In this document: positions 1-8,474 of the stretch, one piece after another
Layout: each line of letters begins with the position of its first letter
Numbering within the stretch: the first letter of the stretch is position 1
From: Acidobacteriaceae bacterium
Lineage (GTDB): Bacteria > Acidobacteriota > Terriglobia > Terriglobales > Acidobacteriaceae
Reading direction: 5' to 3'
Assembly: GCA_003156805.1 (NCBI GenBank)
Contig: PMHV01000049.1
Span: 1-32,784, forward strand
Length of the DNA: 32,784 bases
The notes under the pieces: generated by a model
What the model saw: only the letters and a program-made list of their open reading frames with translations
Databases searched by the model: none
Told to the model about the DNA's origin: nothing
Position numbers and translations under genes: made by a program

Positions 1-477
1 ATCGGCGCGCTCGGCGGATACGTCTGCGGATCGCGCGACCTGATTGATTTTCTCTATCACCGGGCGCGGCCGTTTTTGTTTTCCACGTCGCATCCGCCGT
101 CGGTCGCGGCAACCTGCATTGCGGCTTTCGAGGTTCTGGAAAATGAACCGGAGCGCATGGAAAAACTCTGGGAGAACACGCGCTTCTGGAAAAAAGAACT
201 TGGGGCTCTCGGCTTCGATATCGGCGGACGCAACACCCCGGCCAGCGAAACTCCCATCACTCCGATCATCATCGGCGACGGCAAGCTCACCATGGACTTC
301 TCCCGCGAGCTGTTCAAAGAAGGCGTCCTCGGCACCGGCATCGCCTTCCCGACGGTGCCCGAAGGCAAAGCCCGCATCCGCACCATCATGACGGCAACGC
401 ACACGAAAGAAGAGTTGGCGCAGGCGCTGGAGGTGCTGGGGAGAGTGGGGAAGAAGATGGGGATAATTGGAAAGTAG
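1..477 (+). CDS. kbl: glycine C-acetyltransferase (2-amino-3-ketobutyrate CoA ligase), C-terminal part
   Basis: The reading frame is open from base 1, so the 5' part lies outside the window; 158 codons remain and end with TAG. The visible part begins just after the expected PLP-lysine, with a GALGGYVCG stretch, then RPFLFSTSHPP, the signature strand of alpha-oxoamine synthases, and TPITPIIIGD in the C-terminal domain. The family joins an acyl-CoA and an amino acid in a PLP reaction; Kbl makes or uses 2-amino-3-oxobutyrate in threonine breakdown. The RPFLFSTS and TPI(I/T)P wording fits Kbl better than BioF (8-amino-7-oxononanoate synthase), but BioF cannot be excluded without the N-terminal half. 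It is convergent with the M48 protease gene, 44 bases away. Confidence 0.8.
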   Translation: MGALGGYVCGSRDLIDFLYHRARPFLFSTSHPPSVAATCIAAFEVLENEPERMEKLWENTRFWKKELGALGFDIGGRNTPASETPITPIIIGDGKLTMDFSRELFKEGVLGTGIAFPTVPEGKARIRTIMTATHTKEELAQALEVLGRVGKKMGIIGK

Positions 478-521
478 CGTCGAAGCCAGTCAATTCCGGC
501 CTAGGAATGCAAGACGGACTC

Positions 522-1874
522 TCACTGAGACCGAAAGACTGGCCGTACCATCTCTTCCGGTGAAGCGCATTCCGGGTGCCACGCTTTCCAGCGCATGGCT
601 GCAGTGATGCGCGTCCGGCCGCTAGGGTGGTCAAAGAAAACGAACTCCTCGACCGGCCCAGGGTCAAGCTTGCGATACTCCCCCACAATCAAGTCGACAT
701 TCGCCTCGCCATCCGGTTGCCGGGATACGTTCAGGCCGAACATGTCGGCTTCATACTCCATGGTGCGAGTAATGGTGTTCGACACTGGCGTCATGAGAAA
801 AAAGTAGAGGGAGAACACAATCACGGCCAGTGGCAGCGCGGCGACATCCCTAATCCCGCGAATGTCCCATTGCTGCCCGCATCGCGCGAGTGCAAAGGCG
901 ATGCCCCAGTTGAGAAAGGCGAAGCCGATTACGATCACCACGCCGTTCATGAGCAGTCCCTTGTACTCGTGATTGAGAATGTAGTGGCCCATCTCATGTC
1001 CCATGACAGGCTCGATCTCGGCCAGGGTGCAGCGTTTCAAAAGATTGTCGTTCAGAGAAATTCGCTGGGTGTTTCCGAAGCCGCCGACGTAGGCGCTGAC
1101 CCGATTCGACTGCCGGGATGCGTCGAACTGCCAGACGTCGGCGGCGGGAATTCCGTTGGCGTTGGCCATCGCGAGGATCGGATCCCGGATGCGGGGATCC
1201 TCAAGTCTTGTGTACTTATTGAATAATGGGGCAAGGTAAACCGGTTCGATCAGACTGACAAATGCCAAGAATACGATCATCAGAACGGCGCCCCACACCC
1301 ACCAACTCTTGCCTAGAAGGCGCACCAGCCCGACGAGTGGCACGACAAGGATCGTTCCCAGTACCACGACGACTGCCAGCGCGATGAGCTGCTCGCGCAT
1401 CCAGGGGCCGAAGGTCTGATTCAGCAAGCCATACTTGTGCTCACGGAAGTAGCCTTCATACACCGTGAGCGGAAAGGTGAGGATGGCGGTGACAAGCGAA
1501 AATTGAACCCAATAGAGCGCCGTCTGAATGGGCCGGAAGCGGGTGATGCGCTCGGCGAGGTTGCGCATGCCGGCCGACCATCGGAAGCGCAGCAGCAGCC
1601 ACATCACGAATACTGTCAAGAGGAAGTCCCAGAGAACGAGCCAATAGCCGCCTTCGAAATAGGCATCGGAGCGGGCCCGTTGCGCGGGGGGCATCTTGGC
1701 CAAATATGCGTCGACGGCTGCATCGACGTTGAACGCTCGCGCGGTCGTGGCGCGGTCTTGGGCAGGCACAGCGGAAACAGACGGAGCGGTTGTCTGCCCA
1801 TTTCCAAAAACGGAGAACAGCAGAATCAACAGAAGAACAAGTCGTGCTTGTCGGACCATCGCTGCCCCATTCAT
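522..1874 (-). CDS. M48 family (Ste24/CAAX prenyl protease-like) membrane zinc metalloprotease
   Basis: This 450-residue protein has the zinc site HEMGH at residues 293-297 and a second acidic motif EYEAD near 373-377, the arrangement of M48A peptidases. A hydrophobic N-terminus (residues 10-24) looks like a signal peptide. Membrane helices are visible near 77-97, 122-138, 163-185, 191-210, 310-330 and 345-362. The region before HEMGH matches the N-terminal domain of CAAX-type endopeptidases. In bacteria such proteins are inner-membrane proteases with the active site facing a membrane cavity; the substrate here is unknown. The ATG at 1874 is used; a second ATG at 1859 (MVRQ) is also possible and neither has a strong SD. 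It stands alone after pyrC on the same strand. Confidence 0.85.
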   Translation of the reverse strand: MNGAAMVRQARLVLLLILLFSVFGNGQTTAPSVSAVPAQDRATTARAFNVDAAVDAYLAKMPPAQRARSDAYFEGGYWLVLWDFLLTVFVMWLLLRFRWSAGMRNLAERITRFRPIQTALYWVQFSLVTAILTFPLTVYEGYFREHKYGLLNQTFGPWMREQLIALAVVVVLGTILVVPLVGLVRLLGKSWWVWGAVLMIVFLAFVSLIEPVYLAPLFNKYTRLEDPRIRDPILAMANANGIPAADVWQFDASRQSNRVSAYVGGFGNTQRISLNDNLLKRCTLAEIEPVMGHEMGHYILNHEYKGLLMNGVVIVIGFAFLNWGIAFALARCGQQWDIRGIRDVAALPLAVIVFSLYFFLMTPVSNTITRTMEYEADMFGLNVSRQPDGEANVDLIVGEYRKLDPGPVEEFVFFDHPSGRTRITAAMRWKAWHPECASPEEMVRPVFRSQ

Positions 1875-1945
1875 CTGGTCAGGAGTATACGCCGCACGGA
1901 CATCATCCTACCGCTATGAAAATCGCAATCGTCTTTAGTTGGACC

Positions 1946-3280
1946 CTATTCCGTCCGGTAAACAATCTTCCCGCCCACAACCGTCGCCACCACTTTCCCC
2001 GTAAACGGCCAGCCATCGAACGGAGTGTTGCGCGAGAGCGAACGCGACTTGGCGGCTTCGAACGTCCAGCGCTTCTTGGGATCGAAGATGGTTACGTCGG
2101 CGAAGTTGCCGCGGGCCAGCGATCCGCGGCTGCGGAGATCGAAGACGCGCGCTGGTCCTGCAGAGAAAAGTTCGACGATGCGGGTCAACGGAATCTTGTG
2201 CTCGCGATGCAGCTTGGTGATCGCCAAGGCCAGCGCGGTTTCGAGTCCGGTGATGCCGAAGGCGGCACGTTCGAACTCGACCTGCTTTTCGTGCGCCGCG
2301 TGAGGAGCGTGGTCGGTGGAGATGGCGTCGACGGTGCCATCGGCGAGCGCAACCAGAATCGCTTCGCGGTCGGTCGCAGAGCGCAGCGGCGGATTCATCT
2401 TGCAGTGCGTGTTGTATTCGCCCACATCTTCGTCGAGCAGCGTGAAATGGTGCGGCGTGACTTCACAGGTGACCCGGCAAATCACGCGGGCGCCATGACC
2501 ATGACCAGCGCGCTTGCCGCGGCGCACGGCCTTGAGCGCATCGGAAGTGGAAAGATGCGCCACGTGCAGCCGCGACTCGGGAATCTGCTGCGCCAGAGTT
2601 ACGTCGCGGTCCACGATGGCAGCTTCGGCCGCCGCGCTCATGCCGCGCAGTCCGAGACGAAAACTGGTTGGGCCTTCGTGCATCGAGCAATGCTGGGTGA
2701 CCCGCGTATCTTCGGCGTGTTGTACGACGGGAAAGTTCAACTCCGCGCCCAGCCTCAGAGCCATGCGCATAACCTGGTCGTCGAGAATCGGTTTGCCGTC
2801 GTCGGTGACGGCGATGGCTCCGGCTCGCTGCAGGGCGCCAAAGTCGGTGAGCGATTCGCCGCCCGACCCGCGCGTTGCGGCGGCGACGGGGAAGACGTTA
2901 ACCGCGGCGGCACGCTCGGGATTCCGCAGCCAGCTCACCCATTCAGGCGTGTCGACCACGGGCGCGGTGTTTGGCATGGTACAGACAGAAGTAAAGCCGC
3001 CGGCGGCTGCTGCGGCGGTGCCGGTGGCGATTGTCTCTTTATAGCTTTGCCCGGGTTCGCGCAGATGAACGTGGAGATCGATGAACCCGGGGGCAACGAT
3101 CAGGCCGCGGGCGTCGAATTTTTCATCGGCACCGCCGCGAGTCTTATTGGGCAGCGCGACCTCGGCGACGCGCCCCTCGCGCAGCAGAACGTCCATGGGC
3201 GCGTTGATCTTCGCCGCCGGGTCGATGAGGTGCCCGCCTTTGATGAGCAGCGATCCCGGCCTGGATTTGTCATTCGCCAT
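1946..3280 (-). CDS. pyrC: dihydroorotase
   Basis: This 444-residue protein catalyses cyclisation of N-carbamoyl-aspartate to dihydroorotate in pyrimidine synthesis. The metal-binding H-x-H is in DLHVHLREPG (His70, His72), followed by further ligand motifs QHAED, VAHLST and STDHAPH, the order of class I (long) dihydroorotases. Length is typical. The ATG at 3280 has a GGAG about 8 bases upstream. It lies 51 bases after the pyrB stop on the same strand, so pyrB-pyrC is very probably one transcription unit. In many bacteria this type of PyrC forms a complex with PyrB; that is family knowledge, not visible here. Confidence 0.95.
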   Translation of the reverse strand: MANDKSRPGSLLIKGGHLIDPAAKINAPMDVLLREGRVAEVALPNKTRGGADEKFDARGLIVAPGFIDLHVHLREPGQSYKETIATGTAAAAAGGFTSVCTMPNTAPVVDTPEWVSWLRNPERAAAVNVFPVAAATRGSGGESLTDFGALQRAGAIAVTDDGKPILDDQVMRMALRLGAELNFPVVQHAEDTRVTQHCSMHEGPTSFRLGLRGMSAAAEAAIVDRDVTLAQQIPESRLHVAHLSTSDALKAVRRGKRAGHGHGARVICRVTCEVTPHHFTLLDEDVGEYNTHCKMNPPLRSATDREAILVALADGTVDAISTDHAPHAAHEKQVEFERAAFGITGLETALALAITKLHREHKIPLTRIVELFSAGPARVFDLRSRGSLARGNFADVTIFDPKKRWTFEAAKSRSLSRNTPFDGWPFTGKVVATVVGGKIVYRTE

Positions 3281-3331
3281 GCAGTCGACTCCGTCTCATT
3301 CGATCCGTGTCGATCCGTGCCAATTCGTGGC

Positions 3332-4273
3332 TCATCTTGCCTTCCCCAATGCCCGTGCCAGAATCGCCATGCGCATTGGCACGCCGTTGCGGACTTCGTC
3401 CATGATGACGGACTGCGGCCCATCGGCAACTTCAGACGTCAGCTCTAGCCCGCGGATGATCGGTCCGGGATGCATTACGATCGCGTCGCGCCGGGCCAAT
3501 TTGAGGCGCGCCGCGGTCATCTGGTAGCGGGCGACATAATCCTGCACTCGGATTTTCTGCCCGGCCAGGCGCTCTTTCTGCACCCGCAGCAACAGGACGA
3601 CGTCGGTCCCGCGCAAAGCCTCCTCGACATGGCGCGTGATGCGCAGCCCAGGCGCGAGCGTGGATGCAACCTCAGGCACGAACTCGGGCGGTCCGCAAAG
3701 CGTGACCGGCACGCCAACCTTGGTCAGCAGATGGCAGGCGCTGCGCGCTACGCGGCTGTGGTAGACGTCACCGACAATCGTGGCGTGCAAGCCCTTGAAA
3801 GATTTCTTGTGCTTTAGAATGGTGAGTGCGTCGAGCAGCGCCTGCGACGGGTGCTCGTGCATGCCGTCGCCGGCGTTGATCACCGGGATATCGAGATGCC
3901 GCGCGATAAGGTGCGGCGCGCCCGCCGACGGATGCCGGATGACGATCACGTCCGCGCCCACCGCGCGCAGCGTGCCTCCAGTATCGAGCAGAGATTCGCC
4001 TTTTTCCACGCTCGATCCCGAAGACAATACCAGACAGGTGATCGCGCCCAGCGACTTCGCCGCCAACTCGAAAGAAGAACGCGTGCGAGTGGAAGCCTCG
4101 TAGAACAACAGCACGACCCGCTTGTTGCGCAACAGCGGCCGCGACTTGAGCGGATTCATGCGGCGGGCCAGCTTGAGCAGGCCCAGGATGTCCTTGGCCT
4201 CCATGTGCTCGATGCCGAGCAGCGAACCCCGCGCAGGTTTGTTGGTCGCTTGTGGGTGCAAACGCTGCATCAT
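3332..4273 (-). CDS. pyrB: aspartate carbamoyltransferase catalytic subunit
   Basis: The 313-residue product transfers the carbamoyl group from carbamoyl phosphate to aspartate, the committed step of pyrimidine synthesis. The carbamoyl-phosphate motif STRTR lies in EASTRTRSSFELA, followed by RHPSAGAPH, the HEHPSQALLD motif and the C-terminal MHPGPIIRG, all diagnostic of ATCase. No regulatory-subunit pyrI and no pyrR is visible nearby. The ATG at 4273 is followed by a second ATG codon; no clear SD is present, and a start a few codons downstream is possible. First gene of the pyrBC pair; the 202 bases upstream hold no recognised attenuator. Confidence 0.95.
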   Translation of the reverse strand: MMQRLHPQATNKPARGSLLGIEHMEAKDILGLLKLARRMNPLKSRPLLRNKRVVLLFYEASTRTRSSFELAAKSLGAITCLVLSSGSSVEKGESLLDTGGTLRAVGADVIVIRHPSAGAPHLIARHLDIPVINAGDGMHEHPSQALLDALTILKHKKSFKGLHATIVGDVYHSRVARSACHLLTKVGVPVTLCGPPEFVPEVASTLAPGLRITRHVEEALRGTDVVLLLRVQKERLAGQKIRVQDYVARYQMTAARLKLARRDAIVMHPGPIIRGLELTSEVADGPQSVIMDEVRNGVPMRMAILARALGKAR

Positions 4274-4475
4274 ACGCGGGGAATGGCAGGCCCGGCAAGA
4301 CCGGTCTGCGAGATCGGCGGTCGCGATTCACGGCGGGAGTTCTGCAGTGGAAAACGTCGAGAAGTGTCCAGATCGGAATATCTGTGGAAGCGGAAGGACG
4401 AATTGCTGCCCGGTTGCAGTTCTGGGATTCGTCGTGTCAGACTGTTCCTGTCACAAACAACTGATAAATATACAG

Positions 4476-5204
4476 TTATGAGCGATTACGGCGGCTGAAA
4501 AGGACGCCGCCGAGAGCCCCGCCTGCGCCGGCGACAACGATGAAGAGCACGAAAGCAAAAACCAGACCCACTACCAGCGTCATCGCCAGGCCAGCGGGAG
4601 ACTTGAGAAAGTCGATCATGGGCTGGGCCTGCGGATCATTGGTGCGCGATGCAGCCTGTTGTACCACCTCGAGCAGTTTTGCGTGAAGCTCGCCGCCGCG
4701 GTGCAAGACGGCAACGGCAAAAGCGCCAATGATGGCCATAAAGCCGAAGCAAAAGAAACCGCTGACCGCTCCGAGCTTGGCTCCTGTACTGGGTTTGATT
4801 GCCGCACCCGGGCTGCGCCGCCGGTGCAGGACCACGGCCAGAAATCCCGCTCCGAGTATGGCCAGCAGTGGAACCACCAATCCCAGACACATGACTACGG
4901 CGGCGATCAACGCGGCAAACGCGCACGACGGCAGCGTGTGCGACCATCCGATGGCCACGGGGAAGGCTGGAGCAGCCTCGGGATCCGGCGCTAACAGCGG
5001 GTTCGAGGACGGCGCCTCGTCTGCGGAAGACGCAGCAGGCGCGGCAGGTTCTGCCAGCGCTACACGAATCTGCGGCGCGCCGCAGTGTGCGCAGAACGGG
5101 ACACCTTCTTCGATGACGTTACCGCACTTGCGGCAGGGAAATTCCACGGTAGTCGAGTGTCGCGGTTGGTCGAATACGTCTGCACCGAAGGTAACGCATG
5201 TCAC
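4476..5204 (-). CDS. zinc-ribbon membrane protein of unknown function
   Basis: The 242-residue protein starts with a zinc ribbon: C24-x2-C27 and C38-x2-C41 in a CRKCG...FCAHCG pattern. A Pro/Ala-rich linker follows (about 48-80), then three or four membrane helices (about 88-125, 137-165, 200-235) ending in a short basic tail. This zinc ribbon plus DUF4190-like helices layout is common in soil bacteria and has no assigned function. The ATG at 5204 lacks an SD; a GTG directly before EFPCRKCG (residue 20) is an alternative that would place the zinc ribbon at the very N-terminus. A short AT-rich inverted repeat (AACTG/CAGTT, 4459-4477) overlaps the stop and might help end transcription. Confidence 0.7.
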   Translation of the reverse strand: MTCVTFGADVFDQPRHSTTVEFPCRKCGNVIEEGVPFCAHCGAPQIRVALAEPAAPAASSADEAPSSNPLLAPDPEAAPAFPVAIGWSHTLPSCAFAALIAAVVMCLGLVVPLLAILGAGFLAVVLHRRRSPGAAIKPSTGAKLGAVSGFFCFGFMAIIGAFAVAVLHRGGELHAKLLEVVQQAASRTNDPQAQPMIDFLKSPAGLAMTLVVGLVFAFVLFIVVAGAGGALGGVLFSRRNRS

Positions 5205-5252
5205 GCGAACTAAGCAAACCGGTCAGATGAGGAGCTGAGTTGGGCGACCCTG

Positions 5253-5894
5253 CTAAATATCTCCGTGTTCGCCGCGCGTGTGTAGATAAACGACGGCGAA
5301 GGTCGAGCCCTTGCCGGAGTCGCCGGGTTCGACCGCGACCACGTGCTGGTCGTCTTCGGTACCTACCTTCAATTCGGTGACCGGGCCGCTGTTGTCGCCT
5401 TCGCACTTGAGCTCTTTGGAATGCTGGCTCTTCCCGTCCTTGTTGTCGTCGCCATCCGAGTGGACATTGGCGCCGTGTTCGCGCGTATGGCACTCGATCA
5501 CCTTCCCGTATTTCTTCAGCTTGTTGCGGTAGTAGTCGATCACGCTGCCGGGAGTATCGTCGGAATCGTATTTCGCAACCACCAGCTTCATGCCGAAGGC
5601 CTGGGTAAGAAGGCCGAAATTTACGGCATCACCGTGGTCCGGGTCCTTCTTGAGGCGCGCTCCGGGATACAGCGGCAGTCCAGCTTTGCGCGCGTCGGCA
5701 TCGCTGCCCACATGCAGATCTCCCACCGAACTTTGTATGTCCAAATGCTTGTCCTTATCGTCGCTGTCGGCTTGTTGCGCGGCTGCGAGGGCGGGCAAAG
5801 TCAAAACCGTGGCGGCCACGGCCACAAGAATCCACCGCGAGTAAGTAGTCGGCGAGAAAAAGCTGGTCTTGGTTGGCGCCGTAAATCGATGCAT
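5253..5894 (-). CDS. exported protein of unknown function, paralogue of the adjacent gene
   Basis: The 213-residue protein has a hydrophobic segment (about 20-40) ending in LAAAQQAD, consistent with a signal peptide cleaved near residue 40. The mature part is charged and shares its whole plan with the next gene: a VGDLHVGSDADA block, a LPLYPGA block, a YYRNKLKKYGKVIECHT block and a C-terminal KVGTEDDQHVVAVEP...VVYLHT block. Two Cys residues (in IECHT and LKCEGD) are conserved between the copies and may form a disulfide. The start has a strong AGGAGG five bases upstream, and that SD overlaps the TAG stop of the upstream paralogue, so the two are translated together. No known domain is recognised; function unknown. 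Confidence 0.75.
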   Translation of the reverse strand: MHRFTAPTKTSFFSPTTYSRWILVAVAATVLTLPALAAAQQADSDDKDKHLDIQSSVGDLHVGSDADARKAGLPLYPGARLKKDPDHGDAVNFGLLTQAFGMKLVVAKYDSDDTPGSVIDYYRNKLKKYGKVIECHTREHGANVHSDGDDNKDGKSQHSKELKCEGDNSGPVTELKVGTEDDQHVVAVEPGDSGKGSTFAVVYLHTRGEHGDI

Positions 5895-5903
5895 GGTGTC
5901 CTC

Positions 5904-6554
5904 CTAAATGTCTGCGTCCTTGCCGTGGGTGCGCACGTAGACCAGGGAAAAGCTCGATCCCTTGCCTTGGGGTTCGACGGCCACGATGTGCTGATCGTCT
6001 TTCCTGCCCACCTTGAGTTCGATGTTGTTGCCGTGCTCGCCTTCGCAGGTTAACTCGTTCGAATTGTTTTCTGATTCGTACGTTCCCAACTTCGTCTCCA
6101 CGTTCACGTGGCCGACCTTCATGTTCAGATTCAGACCGGAAGTGTGGCATTCGAGCACGTTGCCATACTTCTTCATCTGGTCTTTGTAAAACGACAAGAT
6201 CTTGGCGGGCGCATCGTCGGACTCATATTCGAGTGCCACCACCTTGATTCCATAACCGAACCCGGAAATGTTCACGTTGGCGTTCTTCTGGTCGCCGCTC
6301 GGATCTTTCGCCTTCACGTGAGAGCCCGGATAAACCGCTAACCCAGTGTCGGAAGCGTCGACGTCGTTCGATACATGAATGCCGCCGAGCAGCGTTTTGA
6401 TGTCCACCTGCTTATCCTGGCCGTTGCCCTCTTTTTTCACGTTCACGCTGCAGGCGGGCAAAACAAGAAGAGCGGCCAGAATTGCCGCAAAGACGATTGC
6501 CGCTGCGTTCAGAGAAACGTGGACTCCGTTTCTTCGCAAATCAGTTCTGCGCAT
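5904..6554 (-). CDS. putative lipoprotein of unknown function, paralogue of the adjacent gene
   Basis: The ATG at 6554 is chosen because GGAGGG (6562-6567) sits seven bases upstream; a GTG 15 bases earlier overlaps that SD and is less likely. The product is 216 residues with a hydrophobic N-terminus ending in LLVLPAC, a good lipobox, so it is probably a lipid-anchored outer-membrane or periplasmic protein. It shares about five sequence blocks with the downstream 5253-5894 gene, including YKDQMKKYGNVLECHT and KVGRKDDQHIVAVEP. The start overlaps the 3' end of the GH3 glycosidase gene by 14 bases, implying translational coupling. No known family was recognised. Position after a cell-wall glycosidase suggests an envelope role, which is only inference. 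Confidence 0.75.
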   Translation of the reverse strand: MRRTDLRRNGVHVSLNAAAIVFAAILAALLVLPACSVNVKKEGNGQDKQVDIKTLLGGIHVSNDVDASDTGLAVYPGSHVKAKDPSGDQKNANVNISGFGYGIKVVALEYESDDAPAKILSFYKDQMKKYGNVLECHTSGLNLNMKVGHVNVETKLGTYESENNSNELTCEGEHGNNIELKVGRKDDQHIVAVEPQGKGSSFSLVYVRTHGKDADI

Positions 6555-8433
6555 GTTGAGACCCTCCACTGACTACTCGAGCGGGGCGCTCGATGCCCGC
6601 GCCACGCGCGGCGACTTCGGGAATGCTGACCGGAAGATGCCCGCGAATGGCAATCTCACCAAACAGCGCCTTGACCGCGCTCACTTCCGACACCGACGCA
6701 TTCGAGAACGTACAAATATAATTCTCCACCTTGGGGAAGCTGGCTGCAAGATACGGATTCCCCATGGCGATCACCGCGGTCTTCTGCCCGGCACTGTCGA
6801 GCAACTGTTCCAGCAACGTAGCAGTCGCATCCGGCATGGAAACCGAATTCCCCACTTTGCCCGCCGACGGGACCACGTAGACCGCGGCAATCACCGTCTG
6901 GGCCTGGTCAACCGCTTTCAAAACCTGGTCGCTCATGCCCGCGGCCACGCGCGGATCGACATACATTACATCCGCATCGGGCACGCGAGCGCGCAACTCA
7001 CGGGCAAAAGCTCGGCCGGAATCGGTGCGCACGTCATCGGAGAAGACCACGGCCAACAGTCGGTTATGAATCTCCTCTACAGTTGTGTACGGAAGTGCGG
7101 CCTTCGCGGTTCCATTCGTTTTCGGCGGCGAAATCAGCGGCAAAACCTTGCCGTTATCCCGCACCAGCGTGACCGCGTCGTCGGCGACCTGCTGCCCAAA
7201 CGCAAGATTTTCCGGTTTGCCCACCAGCGTATCCAACTCGTTCACATCCACCAGCCGAGCCTTGTTCAAGCCCAATGAGGCCTTCGCTTTCAGTAGCTTG
7301 AGCACCGAGCGGTCCAGGCGCTCAGGAGAGATTTCTCCCGAGCGCACGGCTTGGAGCATGGCATCGTAGGAAGCGCCGAAATCGGCGGGAATCAGCAGCA
7401 AGTCGTTTCCCGCCTTGAAGGCTTCCACGGCGGCGCGTCCGATATCGTTGGCGAACAGATGCGTCAGACCTGCCATGTCGAGAGCGTCGGTGACCACGAT
7501 GCCTTGGAACCCGAGCTGTTGTTGCAGCAGGCCAGTCACGATTGCGGGCGAGGTCGTGGCTACATGGTTGGGATCGGAATCGAGCGCGGGAACAGTCACG
7601 TGAGCAACCATCACCGAGTCGACTCCGGCTTCAATGGCGCGGCGAAACGGCGGCAGTTCGATGGAATCAAGGTGAGCGCGGTCGCCGTTGACGGCAGCGA
7701 CTCCAAGGTGAGAATCGGTTGCGGTGTCGCCATGGCCGGGAAAGTGTTTCGCCGTAACCAGCATTCCGGCTTCATGCGCGCCGCGAATGTATGCCGCGAT
7801 CAAATCGCCCACCTGTTTTGAATCTTCTCCGAACGAGCGCGTGTTGATGATGGGATTCGCGGGGTTGGAGTTGACATCGGCGTCGGGAAAAAAATTCCAG
7901 TGAATGCCGATGGCGCGCGACTCTTCGCCGCTGATGCGTCCGAACGTTTCCGCGTCTTCTTCCTTGCCCACCGCGCCGAAGGCCATGGCGTGCGGAAAAA
8001 CCGTCGTTCCCAGCAACCGCATGGAAACTCCGCGCTCGAAATCGGCGGCAAACAGCAGCGGCAGCTTGGAATCGCTTTGCAGCCGGTTGAGCAATTCGGC
8101 CGCTTCGTAAGGTTCGCTGCGCAGAAGATACGGACCATCCACGTGAACCGTCATGGCGAACGAACCCACGTGATACTTCTGCATGGCGTCGCGCAGTTGC
8201 AGGTATTCGGGATTCTCCACGTTGAGAAAACTGGCGCGGCACCAGATCATGAAAACCTGGCCGACTTTTTCTTCCAGCGTAAGCTTGCGCAAAGTTTTCT
8301 CGGCCCACTTCTCGCCATCGCGGGTAAGACGAGTGGGAGCCGGATGCTGATACTTTTCCTTGGCCGAAGCCGCCGCCGCGAGCGCGAGCGTGAAAAGCAC
8401 GGTCGCAAGAAAAAGAGCGATTGCGCGATGCAT
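6541..8433 (-). CDS. secreted glycoside hydrolase family 3 protein, beta-N-acetylhexosaminidase (NagZ-like)
   Basis: The 630-residue product starts with MHRAIALFLATV and an ASA-type signal-peptidase site near residue 25; the open frame runs 56 codons further upstream but that part looks non-coding and would bury the signal peptide. The diagnostic NagZ segment KHFPGHGDTATDSH is present, with the GH3 nucleophile Asp in VVTDALDMAGL. A second C-terminal GH3 domain follows (from about VGKPENLAFG to the end), making it longer than the single-domain cytosolic E. coli NagZ. Such enzymes release N-acetylglucosamine from peptidoglycan fragments or other glycans. It lies 41 bases after miaA and overlaps the next lipoprotein gene by 14 bases. 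Confidence 0.88.
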   Translation of the reverse strand: MHRAIALFLATVLFTLALAAAASAKEKYQHPAPTRLTRDGEKWAEKTLRKLTLEEKVGQVFMIWCRASFLNVENPEYLQLRDAMQKYHVGSFAMTVHVDGPYLLRSEPYEAAELLNRLQSDSKLPLLFAADFERGVSMRLLGTTVFPHAMAFGAVGKEEDAETFGRISGEESRAIGIHWNFFPDADVNSNPANPIINTRSFGEDSKQVGDLIAAYIRGAHEAGMLVTAKHFPGHGDTATDSHLGVAAVNGDRAHLDSIELPPFRRAIEAGVDSVMVAHVTVPALDSDPNHVATTSPAIVTGLLQQQLGFQGIVVTDALDMAGLTHLFANDIGRAAVEAFKAGNDLLLIPADFGASYDAMLQAVRSGEISPERLDRSVLKLLKAKASLGLNKARLVDVNELDTLVGKPENLAFGQQVADDAVTLVRDNGKVLPLISPPKTNGTAKAALPYTTVEEIHNRLLAVVFSDDVRTDSGRAFARELRARVPDADVMYVDPRVAAGMSDQVLKAVDQAQTVIAAVYVVPSAGKVGNSVSMPDATATLLEQLLDSAGQKTAVIAMGNPYLAASFPKVENYICTFSNASVSEVSAVKALFGEIAIRGHLPVSIPEVAARGAGIERPARVVSGGSQHAQN

Positions 8434-8474
8434 GAACAGAACGATAGCAGAAGCAAGCGCTGGGAACGTAGGTT

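Noticed and set aside
1790-3448. Long plus-strand open frame (552 codons) opposite pyrC
   Set aside because: It is antisense to the clear pyrC gene and has no domain; long antisense frames are expected in GC-rich DNA.
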